A DNA stretch of 55,994 nucleotides, from positions 1 to 55,994 of the forward strand of contig JAZKYY010000003.1 in NCBI GenBank assembly GCA_045612365.1, given 5' to 3'. Positions 51,775 to 55,994 of the stretch are shown one piece after another. Below the pieces are notes generated by a model, which did no database searches, was not told where the DNA came from, and saw only the letters and a program-made list of their open reading frames with translations. Each line of letters opens with the position of its first letter. Position 1 is the first letter of the stretch. The position numbers and the translations under genes are program-made. The DNA is from RGIG9608 sp045612365 (GTDB lineage Bacteria > Bacteroidota > Bacteroidia > Bacteroidales > Paludibacteraceae).

Positions 51775-53301
51775 ATGAATAAAAAATTAATGTTGCCACT
51801 AGCAGGAGTAACTTTGTTTTGTGGGTGTAACGAAAAAATGAAACAGGATGATAGAATGAATATTCTTTTCATTATGTCCGATGACCATTCGTATCAAACA
51901 ATCAGTGCTTATGACAATAGATTTATCAATACGCCAAATATTGATCGCATTGGAAATGAGGGGGTTATTTTTACAAATAGTTTTGTAGCAAACTCCATTA
52001 GTGGACCTAGTCGTGCTTGTGCTCTAACTGGAAAACATAGCCACAAAAATGGTTATATGAACAACATTGATTGCACTTTTGATAGTGCACAAATGACTTT
52101 CCCAAAACTTTTGCAAAAAGCTGGTTATGAAACTGCAATTATCGGAAAATGGCATTTGATTTCCACTCCTGCAGGTTTTGATTATTGGGATATTTTACCT
52201 GGTCAAGGAGACTATTACAATCCCAAGTTTATTGAAAACGGCAAGGAAAAACAAATTGAAGGTTATGTAACCAATATTACTACGGATCTGGCTTTGAATT
52301 GGTTAGAATCTCGTGAAGATAAAGAAAAACCATTTTGCTTGATGCTTCATCACAAAGCACCTCATCGCACTTGGATGCCCGATTTGTGCGATTTGGGAAG
52401 GTTTGATTCTATTGATTTTCCTATTCCTGAAACATTTTTTGATGTTTATGAAAATCGTGTAGCAGCTCAGCAGCAAGAAATGACTATCTCCAAACATATG
52501 GATTTGGTTTATGATTTGAAATTGGCAGACAAAGAAAATGAAATACATTCTTCATATCTTGAAAAGTGGGGGCGTTTGCTTTACAATAATTTGAATGATG
52601 AACAAAAGAAACAATGGGATGCTTACTATGATCCGATTATTGATGATTTCAAAAGACAGAATTTAAGTGAAGAGGCTCTGTCTCTTTGGAAATATCGTAG
52701 ATATATGTCCGATTATTTGAGTGTTATTCATTCTTTGGATAGAAATATTGGTCGTGTTTTGGATTATTTGGATGAAACTGGTTTGTCGGAGAATACATTG
52801 GTGGTTTATGTTTCCGATCAAGGTTTTTATATGGGTGAACACGGCTGGTTTGATAAGCGTTTTATGTACGAGGAGTCATTTAGAACGCCTCTTCTTATGC
52901 GTTTACCAAAAGGGAAAAGAGGAACTATTGATCAATTGGTTCAGAATATTGATTATGCACCGACATTTTTGGAGTTGGCAGGAGTAGAGATTCCAGAGGA
53001 AATACAAGGGAAATCGCTTTTGCCACTTTTGAAAGGTGATGATGTGAATGATTGGCGAACAAGTTTGTATTATCATTTTTATGAATATCCTTCAGAGCAC
53101 GCGGTTAAACGTCATTACGGCATTAGAACAGAACGTTATAAACTTATACATTTTTACAATGACATAGATATCTGGGAATTGTATGATTTACAGATGGATT
53201 CAAATGAAATGAATAATATTTATGATGAAAAATCTGCTTTGTGCGATTCGTTGAAAAGAGAATTAAATGTTTTGAGGAAACACTATGAAGTAGAAGAATA
53301 A
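51775..53301 (+). CDS. Serine-type sulfatase (family S1), lipoprotein
   Basis: 508 residues. The signal peptide ends in LFCGC, a lipobox. The active-site motif SGPSR (S-x-P-S-R) places the residue converted to formylglycine at Ser76, so an anaerobic sulfatase-maturing enzyme (not in the window) is needed. Metal ligands are in MSDDHSYQT and YVSDQGFYMGEHGWFDKR. It probably removes sulfate from host glycans such as mucin or glycosaminoglycans; subfamily not assignable by eye. Gaps to neighbours are 9 and 11 bases. Confidence 0.93.
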   Translation: MNKKLMLPLAGVTLFCGCNEKMKQDDRMNILFIMSDDHSYQTISAYDNRFINTPNIDRIGNEGVIFTNSFVANSISGPSRACALTGKHSHKNGYMNNIDCTFDSAQMTFPKLLQKAGYETAIIGKWHLISTPAGFDYWDILPGQGDYYNPKFIENGKEKQIEGYVTNITTDLALNWLESREDKEKPFCLMLHHKAPHRTWMPDLCDLGRFDSIDFPIPETFFDVYENRVAAQQQEMTISKHMDLVYDLKLADKENEIHSSYLEKWGRLLYNNLNDEQKKQWDAYYDPIIDDFKRQNLSEEALSLWKYRRYMSDYLSVIHSLDRNIGRVLDYLDETGLSENTLVVYVSDQGFYMGEHGWFDKRFMYEESFRTPLLMRLPKGKRGTIDQLVQNIDYAPTFLELAGVEIPEEIQGKSLLPLLKGDDVNDWRTSLYYHFYEYPSEHAVKRHYGIRTERYKLIHFYNDIDIWELYDLQMDSNEMNNIYDEKSALCDSLKRELNVLRKHYEVEE

Positions 53302-53312
53302 GATTTATAGAA

Positions 53313-55487
53313 ATGAAAAGATTAGTAATTTTTACAAGTATTGTTTTTTTGCTTTCGTCTTGTTGTAAAAAAATAGAAGAGGATCTTACCGTATATGTAA
53401 ATCCTATTATAGGAACTGATTTTGTAGGAAATACCTATCCTGGAGTACAAGTTCCGTTTGGAATGGTACAACTTAGCCCTGATAATGGATTGCCAGGTTG
53501 GGATCGTATAGCGGGATATTTTTATCCTGATAGCACTATAGCAGGATTCTCTCATACGCATTTGCAGGGAACTGGCGCAGGCGATTTGTACGATATATCT
53601 TTCCTACCAGTTACTTTGCCTTACTTTGAGTCTGAGCCTCCTTTAGGAATTCATTCAAAGTTCTCTCATTCCAACGAAACTGCTCAAGTGGGTTATTACC
53701 AGGTTTTTTTGACTGGTTATTGTATCAATGTAGAACTGACTTCTACGGAACGAGTAGGTATACAACGATATACTTTCCCTGAGGCAAATTCTGCAGTATT
53801 GCTTAATTTGTCGAAAGCAATGAATTGGGATTTTACAAAAGATAGTAAGATTGAAATTCTTGATTCGGTTACAGTTTGTGGTTATCGTTTTTCGGAAGGG
53901 TGGGCAAAAGACCAAAGGTTATATTTTGTGACTCAGTTTTCGAGACCATTTGACCGATTCGAAGTTGATACAGTATCTATCTTTTATGGCGAAGAAAAAA
54001 AATACTCAGGGAAGGGTAGTGATGCAATGTTTTATTTTTCAACCCAGGATAATGAACAGATTCTGCTGAAAACTGCTATCTCTTGTGTTAGTATTGATGG
54101 CGCAAGGAAGAATCTTGAAGCCGAAGCTCCTCATTGGGATTTTGATGCGTATAAAATTTTATCAAAAGAAAAATGGAATGCCGAATTGTCAAAAATTAAG
54201 GTTAAAGGACAAAATATAAATGATAAAGTGAATTTTTACACAGCACTTTATCGTTCGTTCTCGGCTCCTACTCTTTATTGCGATGTCGATGGAAAATATT
54301 TTGGACCCGACAAAGAAATTCATCAAGCCATTGATTGGCAAAATTATAGTACATTCTCTCTTTGGGATACTTATCGTGCAGCTCATCCGCTTTATTCTCT
54401 CGTTCAAACAAAAAGAACTAACGATATGGTGAAGTCGTTTTTGGCTCATTACAAAGAGTTTGGTCGTTTGCCTGTTTGGAATTTTCAAGGAAATGAAACG
54501 GATATGATGATTGGGTATCATTCTGTTCCTGTTATTGCCGATGCAATGCTCAAAAATATTGGAGATTTTGATAGAGATTTGGCATTAAAAGCTTGTGTAG
54601 AAACAGCAAACATAGATGATTATAGAGGAATTGGTCTTTATAAGAAGTATGGTTATGTCCCTTATGAAAAAGAAGGGGAGTCGCTTTCAAAAACGCTTGA
54701 ATATGCTTTTGACGATTGGTGTATAGCTCAAATGGCAAAGCAGATGAATAAAGATTCATTGTTTGAAGTGTTCTCTTCTCGTGCCGAATATTACAAGAAT
54801 TTGTACAATAGAAATAATGGATTTTTTCAACCTCGTCATTCGGATGGTAGTTTTATTGATGGATTTGAAGCCAAAGAATATACATCTCATATTACCGAGA
54901 GTAATGCTTGGCATTATTTGTGGTCAGTTCAGCATGATGTTGTGGGTTTGAGAGCGATGATGGGAGAAGAACTTTTTGCTCAAAAACTTGATACGATGTT
55001 TACATTGAATGCTACGGATAATGATGAATTACCTATTTTTTCGACAGGAATGATTGGCCAATATGCTCATGGTAACGAACCGAGTCATCATGTGATTTAC
55101 CTCTTTAACGCAGTAAATCAGCCTTATAAAACACAATATTATGTTGCTAAGGTTATGAACGAACTTTATCGCAATGCTCCCGATGGACTTTGTGGAAACG
55201 AAGATTGTGGTCAGATGTCTGCTTGGTATGTGTGGAGTGCATTAGGTTTTTATCCTGTAAATCCAACTTCAGGAATCTATGAGATAGGAACACCGCTCTT
55301 TGATGAAGCTGAAATATGTTATGAGAACGGCAATAAACTTATAATTAAAGCACATAACCTTTCCAAAAAGAACATTTTCATAAAGCAGATTCGTATAGAT
55401 GGAAAAATATACGATAAGACTTATTTTACACATAAACAATTACTTAATAGTTCTCTTATTGAGTTTGAAATGTCGGATATTTTTTGA
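53313..55487 (+). CDS. GH92 alpha-mannosidase, lipoprotein
   Basis: 724 residues, calcium-dependent exo-alpha-mannosidase family of Bacteroidota. The signal peptide ends in LSSCC. The N-terminal beta-sandwich has VNPIIGTDFVGNTYPG and the SHTHLQGTGAGD motif at 80-91. The C-terminal (alpha/alpha)6 barrel holds NFQGNETDMMIGYHS, GNEPSHHVIYLFNAV and GNEDCGQMSAWYVWSALGFYP with acidic catalytic residues. It trims alpha-mannose from N-glycans or mannan. Linkage specificity (often alpha-1,2 or 1,3) cannot be read here. Last gene of the uvrD-to-mannosidase run. Confidence 0.95.
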   Translation: MKRLVIFTSIVFLLSSCCKKIEEDLTVYVNPIIGTDFVGNTYPGVQVPFGMVQLSPDNGLPGWDRIAGYFYPDSTIAGFSHTHLQGTGAGDLYDISFLPVTLPYFESEPPLGIHSKFSHSNETAQVGYYQVFLTGYCINVELTSTERVGIQRYTFPEANSAVLLNLSKAMNWDFTKDSKIEILDSVTVCGYRFSEGWAKDQRLYFVTQFSRPFDRFEVDTVSIFYGEEKKYSGKGSDAMFYFSTQDNEQILLKTAISCVSIDGARKNLEAEAPHWDFDAYKILSKEKWNAELSKIKVKGQNINDKVNFYTALYRSFSAPTLYCDVDGKYFGPDKEIHQAIDWQNYSTFSLWDTYRAAHPLYSLVQTKRTNDMVKSFLAHYKEFGRLPVWNFQGNETDMMIGYHSVPVIADAMLKNIGDFDRDLALKACVETANIDDYRGIGLYKKYGYVPYEKEGESLSKTLEYAFDDWCIAQMAKQMNKDSLFEVFSSRAEYYKNLYNRNNGFFQPRHSDGSFIDGFEAKEYTSHITESNAWHYLWSVQHDVVGLRAMMGEELFAQKLDTMFTLNATDNDELPIFSTGMIGQYAHGNEPSHHVIYLFNAVNQPYKTQYYVAKVMNELYRNAPDGLCGNEDCGQMSAWYVWSALGFYPVNPTSGIYEIGTPLFDEAEICYENGNKLIIKAHNLSKKNIFIKQIRIDGKIYDKTYFTHKQLLNSSLIEFEMSDIF

Positions 55488-55501
55488 CTGTGTTGATTGT
55501 T

Positions 55502-55526
55502 GAAAAAAGTGTTTTCTCTTTTTTTT
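55502..55526 (+). terminator. Weak intrinsic terminator after GH92 gene
   Basis: An A/T-rich 5-bp stem (55502-55506 with 55512-55516) is followed by an eight-base T-run. Confidence 0.4.
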
Positions 55527-55544
55527 GTAGTAAGAAAAAAAATG

Positions 55545-55552
55545 TATCTTTG
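55545..55552 (+). promoter_or_regulatory. Promoter -7 box for pckA
   Basis: TATCTTTG, 41 bases before the pckA ATG; the leader is A/T-rich. Confidence 0.65.
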
Positions 55553-55593
55553 TATCCGATAAAATTTAGGTTAATTTTAATTTATATAAAAGT

Positions 55594-55994
55594 ATGGCAA
55601 ATTTAGATTTAAGCAAGTACGGTATTACCGGTGCTGTGGAAGTTCTCCACAACCCTTCTTACGAAGTATTGTTCGCTGAAGAAACAAAGGCTGGTTTGGA
55701 AGGATTTGAAGTAGGTCAGGAAACTGAGCTTGGTGCAGTGAACGTAATGACAGGTATCTATACAGGTCGTTCACCTAAAGATAAGTTCTTCGTTATGAAC
55801 GAAGCTAGCAAGGACACTGTATGGTGGACTTCTGAAGAATATAAGAACGACAACAAGCCATGTTCTGAAGAAGCTTGGGCTGACTTGAAGGCTAAGGCTG
55901 TTAAGCAGTTGAGTGGCAAGAAGTTGTACGTTATGGATACATTCTGTGGTGCTAACGAAGGTACTCGTTTGAAAGTACGTTTCATCATGGAAGT
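55594..55994 (+). CDS. pckA: ATP-dependent phosphoenolpyruvate carboxykinase, 3' partial
   Basis: The first 133 codons only; the gene runs off the window. It opens MANLDLSKYGITGAVEVLHN, with VMTGIYTGRSPKDKFFV (the oxaloacetate-binding Arg region) near residue 52. In gut Bacteroidota this enzyme mainly fixes CO2 onto PEP on the way to succinate. Codon choice (AAC, AAG, GCT, CGT) is more biased than in neighbouring genes, as expected for a highly expressed gene. Confidence 0.96.
   Translation, partial: MANLDLSKYGITGAVEVLHNPSYEVLFAEETKAGLEGFEVGQETELGAVNVMTGIYTGRSPKDKFFVMNEASKDTVWWTSEEYKNDNKPCSEEAWADLKAKAVKQLSGKKLYVMDTFCGANEGTRLKVRFIME

Noticed and set aside
55758..55988. 76-residue minus-strand frame at the window end
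   Set aside because: It lies fully inside pckA on the opposite strand and has no family likeness.
1..55994. tRNA, rRNA, CRISPR arrays, insertion sequences, integrase or attachment sites
   Set aside because: Looked for cloverleaf arms, direct repeat arrays, transposase or integrase motifs and terminal inverted repeats; none were convincing by eye.

Overview
The window comes from a Bacteroidales-type genome (phylum Bacteroidota, family not resolvable here). The evidence is low GC, start codons without Shine-Dalgarno sequences, about two dozen TAnnTTTG promoter -7 boxes placed just upstream of genes, and a gene set typical of the group: Rho with a charged insert, a DUF3078 protein, a large TonB-dependent receptor, GH92 mannosidase, a sulfatase and ATP-dependent PEP carboxykinase. 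No rRNA, tRNA, CRISPR array or insertion sequence was seen.

Region 1 (1-2379) is a compact diversity-generating retroelement (DGR). It contains the 3' part of a C-type-lectin-fold target gene with its variable repeat (VR, 412-598), hairpins after the VR, hairpins before the template repeat (TR, 993-1179), and a DGR reverse transcriptase. VR and TR differ at 26 template adenines and at only two other positions. The unusual point is the layout: the TR lies in frame inside the open frame of the reverse transcriptase, and the best RT start codon is an ATG inside the TR. No avd-like accessory gene lies between VR and RT. A chromosomal paralogue of the target protein, not a VR copy, lies at 41077-41895.

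Region 2 (2400-10650) holds a DUF2007-universal stress protein fusion, recG, and a highly structured, possibly pseudoknotted RNA (5852-6014) that ends in an intrinsic terminator directly against the start codon of a small helix-turn-helix gene. After this comes a tight five-gene cluster of exported proteins of unknown function, including a tandem paralogous pair of which one is a lipoprotein.

Region 3 (10700-30850) is mostly housekeeping: der, pgi, ruvB, a pseudouridine synthase, TPR proteins, coaX, an outer-membrane barrel, lptC, two FKBP isomerases, a MetH-like protein lacking both the homocysteine and activation domains, a Sel1-repeat protein, an rRNA m5C methyltransferase, a radical SAM/SPASM protein and a TPR lipoprotein.

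Region 4 (30900-45080) holds rhaM, mutS2, an aminotransferase, an ICMT-like membrane methyltransferase, an RluA-type enzyme, rho, rpsF-rpsR-rplI, a small gene broken by a stop at codon 6, a DUF3078 barrel, the lectin-fold lipoprotein, frr, an Omp85-like barrel, recX and prmC.

Region 5 (45131-55994) looks like one long co-directional unit: uvrD, a TonB-dependent receptor, two glycosyltransferases, a serine-type sulfatase and a GH92 alpha-mannosidase. It joins envelope glycan synthesis with host-glycan breakdown. The 5' part of pckA closes the window.
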